DNA of 64,000 nucleotides from Alkaliphilus sp. B6464 (GTDB lineage Bacteria; Bacillota; Clostridia; Peptostreptococcales; Natronincolaceae), in the NCBI RefSeq assembly GCF_018141165.1, contig NZ_CP058557.1, forward strand, positions 2,294,001 through 2,358,000, read 5' to 3'. Positions 40,408 through 47,996 of this stretch are shown here, one piece after another. How positions within the stretch are numbered: position 1 is the first letter of the stretch; each line of letters begins with the position of its first letter. The notes beneath the pieces were generated by a model. It saw nothing but the letters and a program-made list of their open reading frames with translations, was not told the origin of the DNA and made no database searches. The position numbers were made by a program, and so were the translations under genes.

Positions 40408-40454
40408 AAAACCTAGGGTATATGTCTATGTATAGGCAATTATCCTAGGTTTTT
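40408..40454. terminator. Bidirectional terminator between moaC and mogA
   Basis: AAAACCTAGG (40408-40417) and CCTAGGTTTT (40444-40453), T-rich on both outer sides. Confidence 0.82.
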
Positions 40455-40467
40455 ATAAAATATATGA

Positions 40468-40965
40468 TTATTTTACATCATGTCCACATTCACTATCTAT
40501 GCCTTTTAAAATGCCAATGCCATGAGAAAGTACAGGTAAAATAACCTCTAAACATTCCTTTACTCCCTTTGGGCTACCAGGTAAGTTTATTATTAAAGTT
40601 TGTTTTCTTATTCCGGATACAGCTCTAGAAAGCATGGCCTTAGGAGTAACACTAAGACTTTTCATTCTAATAGCTTCTGAAATGCCAGGGGTTAATCTCT
40701 CCACAACATCTAAGGTTGCTTCTGGGGTAACATCCCTAGGGGAAAAGCCTGTACCACCTGTTGTAAAAACGATATCAAGTTTTGCTCCATCACACATATA
40801 AATTAATCCTTCAGCTAACTTCTCCCTTTCATCAGGAACAATCATATATTCTTTTACTACTCCTCCAATAGGTTCAAGCATTTCACCAATTAACGGACCA
40901 CTTTTATCTGTTCGTTCTCCCTTAGAGCCTTTATCGCTAGCTGTAATAATACCAACTGTAATCAA
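40468..40965 (-). CDS. mogA: Molybdopterin adenylyltransferase (MogA/MoaB family)
   Basis: Activates molybdopterin by adenylation before metal insertion. The family signature is intact: VGIITASDKGSKGERTDKSG at the start, FTTGGTGFSPRDVTPEAT in the middle and LIINLPGSPKGVKECL near the end. The open frame runs to 41049, but the minus strand has GGAGGAG 6 bases before TTG 40965, which gives MITVGIITASDKG and 165 residues, the usual length. The extra 28 codons of the long frame contain that ribosome site and are not coding. Confidence 0.92.
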   Translation of the reverse strand: MITVGIITASDKGSKGERTDKSGPLIGEMLEPIGGVVKEYMIVPDEREKLAEGLIYMCDGAKLDIVFTTGGTGFSPRDVTPEATLDVVERLTPGISEAIRMKSLSVTPKAMLSRAVSGIRKQTLIINLPGSPKGVKECLEVILPVLSHGIGILKGIDSECGHDVK

Positions 40966-41068
40966 ATTGTACTCCTCCACTTCATATATAATATTTTTAT
41001 AAAACATTGTTGTATCTATATTAGTTATCATATAATATAAGTATAACATAGAAATGGAGGTGAGTAGA

Positions 41069-41413
41069 ATGAGGTTTTTAGCAAGATGGTTTATAAGTGC
41101 TATTTCGATTTATATAATAGCTAATTTATCTTTAGGGGTTACTGCATCAAGCTTTAAGGCAACTTTAGTCGCCGCAGCTATTTTGGGTATTGTAAATACA
41201 ATTATTAAACCTATTTTAGTAATTCTCACTTTACCAATTAACATAATGACCTTAGGATTATTTACATTTATTATTAATGGTATTACATTAATGATAACAT
41301 CCAGCATTGTTGGAGGCTTTGAAGTGAAAAATATCTTTGCAGCGGTTGTAGCATCTGTACTTATTAGTATAGTTAATATGATATTAACAAGCTTAGTAGG
41401 AGTTAAAAAATAA
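41069..41413 (+). CDS. Phage-holin-IV-like small membrane protein (YvlD type)
   Basis: The open frame begins at 41054, but GGAGGTGAG lies within it and ATG 41069 (MRFLARWF) is the likely start, giving 114 residues. Four transmembrane segments are visible, with the family pattern ILGIVNTIIKPILVILTLPINIMTLGLFTFIIN. Members of this family are called holin superfamily IV or YvlD and occur widely outside phages; no lysis genes are nearby, so a phage role is unlikely. It is divergent from mogA, with about 100 bases between starts. Confidence 0.85.
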   Translation: MRFLARWFISAISIYIIANLSLGVTASSFKATLVAAAILGIVNTIIKPILVILTLPINIMTLGLFTFIINGITLMITSSIVGGFEVKNIFAAVVASVLISIVNMILTSLVGVKK

Positions 41414-41450
41414 CAAAAGTTATAGTGTGATGGGGGAGAACATAAATAAC

Positions 41451-41963
41451 ATGGAGAATATGATTGATACAAAACTAGATAATTTTAAGCTAAGATTTGC
41501 AAATGAGAAGGACGTTCCTTTAATTTTGCAGTTTATTAAAGAATTGGCTGATTATGAAAAGTTATTGCATGAAGTGGTTGCAACAGAAGAAATATTAATG
41601 GATTCTTTATTTAAACAAAAATCAGCAGAAGTTGTTATTGGTGAATATGAAAATAAACCTGTAAGTTTTGCATTGTTTTTTCACAACTTCTCAACATTTT
41701 TAGGTCGATCAGGAATCTACTTAGAAGATTTATATGTAAAGCCTGAAATGCGGGGAAAGGGAATAGGGAAGATAATGTTATCATTCCTAGGAAAGCTTGC
41801 CATTCAAAGAGGTTGTGGAAGATTAGAATGGTGGTGTCTTGATTGGAATAAGTCATCAATTGAATTTTATAAAAATATGGGAGCTATTCCAATGGATGAA
41901 TGGACAGTATATAGAGTTTGTGATGAAGCACTGGTTAATTTAGCAAATGGATATGATAGTTAA
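41451..41963 (+). CDS. GNAT acetyltransferase, diamine/spermidine N-acetyltransferase-like
   Basis: The core matches the SSAT-like branch of GNAT enzymes: FHNFSTFLGRSGIYLEDLYV, then the acetyl-CoA-binding MRGKGIGKIML, then GCGRLEWWCLDWNKSSIEFY and a final EWTVYRV. These would transfer acetyl groups to polyamines or related amines. The open frame starts at GTG 41427. GGGGGAG at 41432-41438 lies upstream of ATG 41451 with 12 bases between, so the start is uncertain among 41451 and 41460. The N-terminal residues before LRFANEKDVP are not conserved in the family. Confidence 0.85.
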   Translation: MENMIDTKLDNFKLRFANEKDVPLILQFIKELADYEKLLHEVVATEEILMDSLFKQKSAEVVIGEYENKPVSFALFFHNFSTFLGRSGIYLEDLYVKPEMRGKGIGKIMLSFLGKLAIQRGCGRLEWWCLDWNKSSIEFYKNMGAIPMDEWTVYRVCDEALVNLANGYDS

Positions 41964-41988
41964 CTAATAAAACTGAATATTATTTTTT

Positions 41989-42023
41989 AAAAAGGGGCAA
42001 TGGTTTTTATCAATGCCTTTTTC
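41989..42023 (+). terminator. Weak terminator-like hairpin
   Basis: AAAAAGG(GG)CA and TGCCTTTTT with a bulged GG. Confidence 0.4.
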
Positions 42024-42087
42024 CTATGTGGATTTATAGAGAAAGATTGCAAGGTAAGACTAATACGTATAATATGAGGTGGTAAAT

Positions 42088-42144
42088 ATGAGGATAGAAA
42101 GAAATGGACAAATAAGTGCATGGTTATATGAACTAACAAAGTAA
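42088..42144 (+). CDS. Possible 18-residue peptide upstream of tag
   Basis: ATG 42088 is preceded by GAGGTGG at a good distance and codes for an 18-residue peptide beginning MRIERNGQIS, ending 29 bases before the tag start. It could be a leader peptide or the stub of a lost gene. No family is recognised. Confidence 0.35.
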   Translation: MRIERNGQISAWLYELTK

Positions 42145-42173
42145 AATAACAGTGGAAAGGAGAAATCTTTATT

Positions 42174-42731
42174 GTGAAAAGATGTCCTTGGTGTGAAAAA
42201 GATGAAATGTACATAAAGTATCATGATGAAGAATGGGGAGTGCCTATTCATGAAGATAATAGACATTTTGAGTTTTTAATATTGGAGGCTGCTCAGGCAG
42301 GCTTAAGTTGGCTTACTGTTTTAAGAAAGAGAGATAACTATAGAAAAGCGTATGATAACTTTGATCCAGTAAAGGTAGCTAAATATGATGAAGAAAAAAT
42401 TAATGAATTAATAAATAACCCAGGAATTATTAGAAACCGTAGGAAAATTGAGGCTTCAGTTAATAATGCACAAAGATTTTTAGAAATTCAAAGGGAGTTT
42501 GGAAGCTTTAATAATTATTTATGGGGATTTGTAAACAATGAAACAATAAAAAATGAATGGGATGATATTTCACAAGTACCTGCTAATACAAATCTATCAA
42601 GTAAAATAAGTAAGGACTTAAAAAAACGCGGTTTTAGATTTGTAGGCTCAACAGTAATTTATTCCTATTTACAGGCGGCAGGATTGGTAAATGATCATAT
42701 TAAAGATTGTTTTAGATATAATGATATATAA
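42174..42731 (+). CDS. tag: DNA-3-methyladenine glycosylase I
   Basis: Base-excision repair enzyme that removes 3-methyladenine from alkylated DNA. GTG 42174 gives MKRCPWCEKDEMYIKYHDEEWG, the family opening. The structural zinc ligands fall at C4, H17, H175 and C179, the same numbers as in E. coli Tag. The 185-residue length is usual. GGAAAGGAG lies 11 bases upstream of GTG, a slightly long spacing. A strong terminator follows at 42735. Confidence 0.95.
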   Translation: MKRCPWCEKDEMYIKYHDEEWGVPIHEDNRHFEFLILEAAQAGLSWLTVLRKRDNYRKAYDNFDPVKVAKYDEEKINELINNPGIIRNRRKIEASVNNAQRFLEIQREFGSFNNYLWGFVNNETIKNEWDDISQVPANTNLSSKISKDLKKRGFRFVGSTVIYSYLQAAGLVNDHIKDCFRYNDI

Positions 42732-42734
42732 GAT

Positions 42735-42766
42735 AAAAAAATCGACAAATATAGTCGATTTTTTAT
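42735..42766 (+). terminator. Terminator after tag
   Basis: AAAAAATCGAC and GTCGATTTTTT around AAATATA. Confidence 0.9.
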
Positions 42767-42794
42767 TTTTTTAGAAGAAATAATCTTTAAATTG

Positions 42795-42908
42795 TTGATA
42801 GTTTCTAAAGATGTATAAAATCAGCAATACCTTGAGTACTTGAAAATTTAGAATAAATTTTAAGTACGACAGGAGTCGATGCGATAGCATCAGACGACTT
42901 TTTTTTAT
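42795..42908 (+). ncRNA. Possible short RNA ending in an orphan terminator
   Basis: Downstream of the tag terminator a promoter-like TTGTTG (42792)-N16-TATAAA (42814) is followed by a long hairpin (42836-42867, AGTACTT/AAGTACG arms with an AAAATTT/AAATTTT inner stem). A terminator AGTCG-ATGC-GATA-GCAT-CAGA-CGACT with eight T follows (42874-42906). There is no open frame between them. Confidence 0.4.
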
Positions 42909-42961
42909 TTTATATTAAATATAACTCTCAAAATGTTACAAAACAAGTGTTTTTTCACTGA

Positions 42962-42987
42962 AGGACTTGTCCTACATTTATAGAAAT
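42962..42987 (+). promoter_or_regulatory. Possible sigma-H promoter of the spoIIA operon
   Basis: AGGACTT at 42962-42968 and GAAAT at 42983-42987 with a 14-base spacer resemble sigma-H sites, which drive spoIIA in Bacillus. The match is partial. Confidence 0.4.
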
Positions 42988-43019
42988 AGTATATATCACG
43001 TAAATAGGAGGGGTAAAAG

Positions 43020-43355
43020 TTGCAATTACAATATGAAATGGTAGACAACATACTAATTGTTAAATTTGATGGTGAATTAGATCATCATGTTGCTGAAAAC
43101 ATTAGAACAGATCTAGATGATACAATTAGTCAACATAGGATTAAAAACCTAGTTTTTGATCTAAGTGGCATGGGATTTATGGATAGCTCTGGAATAGGGG
43201 TTATTATTGGACGATATAAAAATATATCTAAACTAGGGGGAAAGGTATCGGTTATCCATGTAACTGATCAGATAGATAAAATATTTAGTCTAGCAGGTTT
43301 ATACAGCATTATAAGTAAGCATAACAACAAAAGCGAAGCCCTCAATTGTATGTAA
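43020..43355 (+). CDS. spoIIAA: Anti-sigma F factor antagonist SpoIIAA
   Basis: STAS-domain protein that, when unphosphorylated, frees sigma-F from SpoIIAB in the forespore. 111 residues from TTG 43020, 6 bases after AGGAGGGG. The phosphorylation site is S57 in FMDSSGIGV, in the same place as S58 of Bacillus. First gene of spoIIAA-spoIIAB-sigF. Confidence 0.96.
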   Translation: MQLQYEMVDNILIVKFDGELDHHVAENIRTDLDDTISQHRIKNLVFDLSGMGFMDSSGIGVIIGRYKNISKLGGKVSVIHVTDQIDKIFSLAGLYSIISKHNNKSEALNCM

Positions 43356-43369
43356 AGGAGTGTAATTAG

Positions 43370-43807
43370 ATGGAATACAAAAACTATATGAAAATAGAAT
43401 TTGACAGTAAATCTCAAAATGAGGCTTTTGCTAGAGTGGTAGTCGCTGCTTTTGCCTCACAGTTAGATCCTACAATAGAAGAAATTACAGATATAAAAAC
43501 CGCTGTTTCCGAAGCAGTAACCAATGCTATTATTCATGGATATGAGAGTAATATGGGTATAGTTACTGTAACATGTAGAATAAATGGTAATGAGTTAGAG
43601 ATTATTATAGAAGATAAGGGACAAGGGATTGATAATGTTGAACAAGCAAGAGAACCTCTTTTTACTTCTAAACCACAATTAGAGCGTTCAGGTATGGGCT
43701 TTACTGTGATGGAGACCTTTATGGACGAAATTGAAGTATATTCTGAGCTAGAAAAGGGAACAACAATAAGAATGGTAAAAAAGTTCAAAAGCCTGAATGT
43801 AGAGTAA
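43370..43807 (+). CDS. spoIIAB: Anti-sigma F factor and serine kinase SpoIIAB
   Basis: GHKL-fold kinase of 145 residues that binds sigma-F and phosphorylates SpoIIAA. The N box ([14 protein letters not shown], near residue 46), the G1 box ([10 protein letters not shown]) and the G2 region ([18 protein letters not shown]) are all present. AAAGGAGTG precedes ATG 43370. It lies 14 bases after spoIIAA and 12 before sigF, a single operon. Confidence 0.97.
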   Translation: MEYKNYMKIEFDSKSQNEAFARVVVAAFASQLDPTIEEITDIKTAVSEAVTNAIIHGYESNMGIVTVTCRINGNELEIIIEDKGQGIDNVEQAREPLFTSKPQLERSGMGFTVMETFMDEIEVYSELEKGTTIRMVKKFKSLNVE

Positions 43808-43819
43808 GGGGTAGATAAA

Positions 43820-44590
43820 ATGAATTTTCCAGCATTCTCAGGGGAACAAGTTGAAATATTAGAGCACGAAAAAACTATAGAATTAATATTAGAGGCACAA
43901 AAAGGAAGCCTACAAGCTCAAGAAATATTAGTAAGTCATAATTTAGGGCTAGTTAGGAGTGTAATAAGGCGTTTTGCTAATAGGGGATATGATAGAGAAG
44001 ATTTATTTCAATTAGGCTGTATCGGATTAATTAAAGCAATCAAAAAGTTTGATATTAGTTTTGATGTAAGATTTTCTACCTATGCAGTACCTATGATTAT
44101 TGGAGAGATAAAACGATTTTTAAGGGATGATGGAATAATTAAAGTATCCAGATCTCTAAAGCAGACAGCAGCTAGGGTTAAAATGACAAAGGAGAAATTG
44201 CAAAAGGAACAAGGTAGAGAACCGACTTTACAGGAAATTGCTGATGACATGGATGTAACAAAGGAAGAAATTGTAATGGCATTAGATTCTAGTGCACATC
44301 CAGAGTATTTATACGATGTTATTCATCATGATGATGGTTCACCAATACATCTTATAGATAAAATTAGTGAAACTGATAGTTTAGAGGATAGTGAGGTAAT
44401 TGATAGGATAATGCTTCAAGAAGCTATTGCAAAATTAGAACCAAGAGAAAGACAGATTATATTTTTAAGATATTTTAAAGATCAAACACAAACCGAAATT
44501 GCTCAAGTTTTAGGTATTTCTCAGGTTCAAGTTTCAAGAATCGAAAAAAAGGTATTGCAAAATATGAAAGATTTAATGAAGAAGGCTTAA
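43820..44590 (+). CDS. sigF: RNA polymerase sporulation sigma factor SigF
   Basis: First forespore-specific sigma factor. 256 residues, with region 2 (LVRSVIRRFANRGYDREDLFQLG and FDVRFSTYAVPMIIGEIKRFL), region 3 (VKMTKEKLQKEQGREPTLQEIADDM) and region 4 with the helix-turn-helix QTEIAQVLGISQVQVSRIEKK. SigF length and the SpoIIAB-binding region 3 are normal. It is followed by a terminator and then the spoVA genes, as in Bacillus. Confidence 0.97.
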   Translation: MNFPAFSGEQVEILEHEKTIELILEAQKGSLQAQEILVSHNLGLVRSVIRRFANRGYDREDLFQLGCIGLIKAIKKFDISFDVRFSTYAVPMIIGEIKRFLRDDGIIKVSRSLKQTAARVKMTKEKLQKEQGREPTLQEIADDMDVTKEEIVMALDSSAHPEYLYDVIHHDDGSPIHLIDKISETDSLEDSEVIDRIMLQEAIAKLEPRERQIIFLRYFKDQTQTEIAQVLGISQVQVSRIEKKVLQNMKDLMKKA

Positions 44591-44607
44591 ATATAAGTCT
44601 TCTTTTT
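44579..44607 (+). terminator. Terminator of the spoIIA operon
   Basis: AAGAAGGCTTA-AATA-TAAGTCTTCTTTTT, overlapping the sigF stop. Confidence 0.88.
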
Positions 44608-44623
44608 CTATTTAAATAAAATA

Positions 44624-44655
44624 TCCATAGTAATTATTTAGTTAATAACTATGGA
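44624..44655. promoter_or_regulatory. Dyad before the spoVA cluster
   Basis: TCCATAGT (44624-44631) and ACTATGGA (44648-44655), 16 bases apart, in the sigF-spoVA gap; possible operator. No clear sigma-G promoter was found by eye. Confidence 0.4.
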
Positions 44656-44716
44656 ATATAATAAAGGAATTAAAAAATGAAAATAGCAAATAATAAATGT
44701 GAAGGATGGTGAAAAC

Positions 44717-44887
44717 ATGACATATATATTGAGAAAATATAAAAACATATTTTTTATAACACTTATTTTGGTACTTTCCTTTAGTGCATGGTACATTTTT
44801 ACAAGTAATAATATCAATAAAATACCTGAAAAAGCAGATTTAGTTTTGAACCATACCAGCATTTTGAGGAGTAGGGCAAATGATTAA
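44717..44887 (+). CDS. Small single-pass membrane protein at the head of the spoVA cluster
   Basis: 56 residues from ATG 44717, which follows AAGGATGGTG; the open frame itself begins at GTG 44699. One transmembrane segment (about residues 12-30, FFITLILVLSFSAWYIF) is followed by a short outer tail. The 3' end overlaps the spoVAA start by 8 bases, which suggests translational coupling. No match to the known SpoVA proteins is recognised. Position implies a role in the same compartment or in setting SpoVAA level. Confidence 0.65.
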   Translation: MTYILRKYKNIFFITLILVLSFSAWYIFTSNNINKIPEKADLVLNHTSILRSRAND

Positions 44888-45488
44888 TAATAGTCAAGTT
44901 TTTTTGAGAGCAAATGGAAAGGTTTCACTTCCAAAAAGCAAATCTGTTTTGCTAAAGGATTTAGTAGAGATTTCTGCTGACAGAGAAATAAAGAAAAAAT
45001 TAGAAAATTTAAGTTATCCAGTTAATATAAAAGGTAATAGTAACGCTTTAATTTCAGTTATATCACTTATAACCTTTATAAAAGAAAATATAGCTAATGT
45101 TGACTTAGTGGTTATAGGTGAAACCGATATTTTAATTAGCTTTCAAGATGATAATATAAATACAGATAAATACAAAAAATTGAGAGTTTTAGTAGTATGT
45201 CTGCTGCTATTTATGGGATCTATTACGGCTATTATTAATTTTCACTCTGATGTGGATATGAAAACGGCCCATACTGTTATATATAAGATGATTACAGGTG
45301 TAGAAGTCGATAGACCATTATTACTGCAAATACCGTATTCCTTAGGAATAGGAGTAGGGATGGCCGTGTTTTTTAATCATATATTTAAGAAAAAAATTAA
45401 TAATGAACCTACCCCACTTGAAATGGAGATATATTCTTATCAACAAAGCGTAGATGAATATATAAAAAACAACAATAATGGAGAGTAA
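44880..45488 (+). CDS. spoVAA: Stage V sporulation protein AA
   Basis: 202 residues. The N-terminal half (about 1-90) is a soluble domain rich in strands (VFLRANGKVSLPKSKSVLLKDLVEIS). Two transmembrane segments follow, near 100-120 (VLVVCLLLFMGSITAII) and 140-165. SpoVAA is part of the forespore inner-membrane apparatus for dipicolinic acid. GAGGAGTAGGG lies a little far (about 10 bases) from ATG 44880, consistent with coupling to the upstream 56-residue gene. Confidence 0.88.
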   Translation: MINNSQVFLRANGKVSLPKSKSVLLKDLVEISADREIKKKLENLSYPVNIKGNSNALISVISLITFIKENIANVDLVVIGETDILISFQDDNINTDKYKKLRVLVVCLLLFMGSITAIINFHSDVDMKTAHTVIYKMITGVEVDRPLLLQIPYSLGIGVGMAVFFNHIFKKKINNEPTPLEMEIYSYQQSVDEYIKNNNNGE

Positions 45489-45511
45489 TAGAGGTGCTTA
45501 AGGTGATAAGA

Positions 45512-45925
45512 ATGAAATATACAATTATACCTCTTTTAGGATTTTCAAATGGGATTATTGTAGGAAGTGGGATTGTTGCCTTACTTTCACTTTTAGATAT
45601 TATTCCAAGACTAGCCCAATTAACAAAAACTTATAATAGTATTAAACTTTATGAAAGTGTAATTGTAGGCGCTGCTGTTTTGGCATCGATTACTTCTCTT
45701 ACAGGTGTTGGAATAAATTTAGGCAAGTTCACAGTGATAATTGTTGGATTTAGTATGGGTATATTTATTGGGCTACTAGCATCTGCATTAGCCGAAGTAT
45801 TAAATGTCATGCCTGTATTAATAAGAAGATTTAGATTAGATGGATATATAATATATATAGTTTATTCATTAATACTTGGAAAAGTGTTAGGATCATTATT
45901 AAATTGGACGCTATATTTTAAATAG
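45512..45925 (+). CDS. spoVAB: Stage V sporulation protein AB
   Basis: Membrane protein with about four segments, of the SpoVAB family (GFSNGIIVGSGIVALLSLLDIIPRL, ASITSLTGVGINLGKF). The open frame begins at GTG 45494, but AAGGTGAT at 45500-45507 favours ATG 45512 (MKYTIIPLLGF, 137 residues). Works in dipicolinic-acid uptake into the spore with its neighbours. Confidence 0.9.
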   Translation: MKYTIIPLLGFSNGIIVGSGIVALLSLLDIIPRLAQLTKTYNSIKLYESVIVGAAVLASITSLTGVGINLGKFTVIIVGFSMGIFIGLLASALAEVLNVMPVLIRRFRLDGYIIYIVYSLILGKVLGSLLNWTLYFK

Positions 45926-45939
45926 AGAGGAAATTACAC

Positions 45940-46098
45940 ATGAATAAATATAAATCATATTATTTACCAAATCAATTTGATATACACAAATTTGAAAATA
46001 TAGAGGATAAAAAAATTATCCATCAATTTGAAGACAAAAATATAACTGTAAATATAGAAAAGCTAACAGATAAATATATATTAAATCAGCTAAGATAA
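45940..46098 (+). CDS. Small protein (52 aa) between spoVAB and spoVAC
   Basis: ATG 45940 follows AGAGAGGA at 9 bases and opens a 52-residue frame, MNKYKSYYLPNQFDIHK to a C-terminal ILNQLR. It begins 14 bases after the spoVAB stop and ends 27 bases before spoVAC. The composition is charged and aromatic, with no membrane segment. It keeps the tight spacing of the operon. I recognise no family. It is likely translated, given the ribosome site. Confidence 0.6.
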   Translation: MNKYKSYYLPNQFDIHKFENIEDKKIIHQFEDKNITVNIEKLTDKYILNQLR

Positions 46099-46125
46099 AT
46101 AAATACTAAATATGGAGTGATATGA

Positions 46126-46581
46126 ATGTCAAAAAATCAAGCGAATAAAAATAAGGCTTATCAAAATTATGTGGATACAAAAATTCCAAAACCTCATTTA
46201 CTTAAAAATTGCATATGGGCTTTTTTTGTTGGGGGAACTATATGTACAATTGGAGAAGTAATTCATCGTGTAATAGAATCACACTATAAGTACTCTCATT
46301 TAGATGTAAGTGATATAACTACTTTAATAATGGTTTTTATTGGAGCATTTTTAACAGGAATAGGTATATACGATATTATTGGTAAAAGAGCAGGAGCAGG
46401 GTCTCTTATTCCAATTACAGGATTTGCGAACTCTATAGTTGCTCCTGCAATGGAGTTTAAACGAGAAGGATTTATAATGGGAGTTGCAGCAAAGATGTTT
46501 GTTTTAGCAGGTCCAGTACTAGTATATGGAATAGGCTCTTCAGTAATAGTTGGCATTTTATACTATATTTTTAAAAAATAG
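46126..46581 (+). CDS. spoVAC: Stage V sporulation protein AC
   Basis: Core SpoVA membrane protein, a channel-like component for dipicolinic acid in the spore inner membrane. 151 residues, with an N-terminal cytoplasmic stretch and then membrane segments with FFVGGTICTIGEVI, GAFLTGIGIYDIIGKRAGAGS and ITGFANSIVAPAMEFKREG, the family signature. GGAGTGATATGA precedes ATG 46126. Confidence 0.96.
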   Translation: MSKNQANKNKAYQNYVDTKIPKPHLLKNCIWAFFVGGTICTIGEVIHRVIESHYKYSHLDVSDITTLIMVFIGAFLTGIGIYDIIGKRAGAGSLIPITGFANSIVAPAMEFKREGFIMGVAAKMFVLAGPVLVYGIGSSVIVGILYYIFKK

Positions 46582-46594
46582 GAGGGAGTTAATT

Positions 46595-47617
46595 ATGGCT
46601 ATAAAAAAACTAGGAAGTCAGACTATAAGATTATTAAATCCTCCATCAATTATTTCTACAGGTACAGTTGTAGGTCCTAAAGAAGGAGAGGGTCCCCTAG
46701 CACAATACTTCGATACAATATTAGATGATGATTTATTTGGAGAAGATAGTTGGGAAAAAGCTGAAAGTAAGTTAACTAAAGAGTCAGTGAAGTCTGCCTT
46801 AAGTAAAGCTAGATTAAATATGACAGATATGGAATATATGTTTGGTGGAGATTTACTTAATCAACTTATGTCAACATCATTTGCTGCTAGAGATTTGCAA
46901 ATTCCTTTCTTTGGACTATATGGAGCCTGTTCTACTATGACAGAATCTCTTAGCTTAGCATCTATGATAATAGATGGGGGATATGCAGACAATGTAGTGG
47001 CAACAACATCAAGCCATTTTTCGGCTGCAGAAAGACAGTATAGGTTTCCATTAGAGTCTGGAAATCAACGTCCGGTAACATCACAGTGGACAGTAACAGG
47101 TTCTGGATCTGCAATATTATCAGCAAAAGGTGAAGGTCCATACATTACTTATGTTACAACAGGGAAGGTAATAGACTTTGGTATTAAAGATGCAACAAAT
47201 ATGGGTGCAGCTATGGCTCCAGCAGCAGTAGATACTATAAGAATGCATTTAGCTGATACAGGATTTAAACCAGATGACTATGATCTTATTATTACAGGTG
47301 ATTTAGGAAAAATTGGTCACCAAATAGCATTAGAGCTATTAGAAAAAGAAGGTTACGATCTATCAAAGGTTTTAAAGGATTGTGGAATAGAAGTATTTGA
47401 TAATGAAAAACAAGATACACATTCAGGTGGTAGTGGATGTGGTTGCTCTGCTGTAGTGTTTTGTGGATATTTATACGACCAACTAAAGTCAAAAAACTTA
47501 GATAAAATATTGCTAGTTTCTACAGGGGCATTATTATCACCTACAAGCTCATTACAAGGAGAGTCTATTCCTAGTATAGCTCACGCAGTTACAATAGAAA
47601 GCAAATTAGTAAATTAG
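46595..47617 (+). CDS. spoVAD: Stage V sporulation protein AD
   Basis: Thiolase-fold protein that binds dipicolinic acid on the SpoVA complex. The open frame begins at 46550 inside spoVAC; GGAGGGAG before ATG 46595 (MAIKKLGSQTIRL, 340 residues) is the proper start. The thiolase-type segment GLYGACSTMTESL holds the former active cysteine, and HSGGSGCGCSA and VSTGALLSPTSSLQGESIPS are family blocks. Confidence 0.97.
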   Translation: MAIKKLGSQTIRLLNPPSIISTGTVVGPKEGEGPLAQYFDTILDDDLFGEDSWEKAESKLTKESVKSALSKARLNMTDMEYMFGGDLLNQLMSTSFAARDLQIPFFGLYGACSTMTESLSLASMIIDGGYADNVVATTSSHFSAAERQYRFPLESGNQRPVTSQWTVTGSGSAILSAKGEGPYITYVTTGKVIDFGIKDATNMGAAMAPAAVDTIRMHLADTGFKPDDYDLIITGDLGKIGHQIALELLEKEGYDLSKVLKDCGIEVFDNEKQDTHSGGSGCGCSAVVFCGYLYDQLKSKNLDKILLVSTGALLSPTSSLQGESIPSIAHAVTIESKLVN

Positions 47618-47628
47618 GAGATGATAAT

Positions 47629-47985
47629 ATGCAGTATGTAAATGCATTTATAGTAGGTGGAATAATTTGTGTAATTGGACAAATTATAATTAATAAAACG
47701 AAGCTTACGCCTGCACATGTTTTAGTTTTATTTGTAACATTAGGAGTTGTGCTGGGTGCTATTGGTTTATATGAACCTATAGTAAAATTTGGTTGTGCAG
47801 GAGCAACAGTTCCTATTCCAGGGTTTGGATATGCCTTAGCTAAAGGAGCAATGAAAGCGGTTGATGAAAATGGCATATTAGGCGCCTTTACTGGAGGAAT
47901 ATCGTCTACTGCTGGAGGAATTACAGCCGCCATAGTTTTTGGGTATCTAATGGCAGTACTATTTACTCCCAAAACCAAACCATAG
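47629..47985 (+). CDS. spoVAEB: Stage V sporulation protein AE (SpoVAEb, membrane)
   Basis: 118 residues, paralogous to SpoVAC, with membrane segments holding FIVGGIICVIGQIII, GLYEPIVKFGCAGATVPIPG and GAFTGGISSTAGGIT. GGAGATGATA precedes ATG 47629. It lies 11 bases after spoVAD and 11 before the next gene. Confidence 0.95.
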   Translation: MQYVNAFIVGGIICVIGQIIINKTKLTPAHVLVLFVTLGVVLGAIGLYEPIVKFGCAGATVPIPGFGYALAKGAMKAVDENGILGAFTGGISSTAGGITAAIVFGYLMAVLFTPKTKP

Positions 47986-47996
47986 GATGTGCAAAA

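Noticed and set aside
41069-41413. Prophage, because of the holin-like protein
   Set aside because: No other phage genes lie nearby, and this protein family is common on chromosomes.
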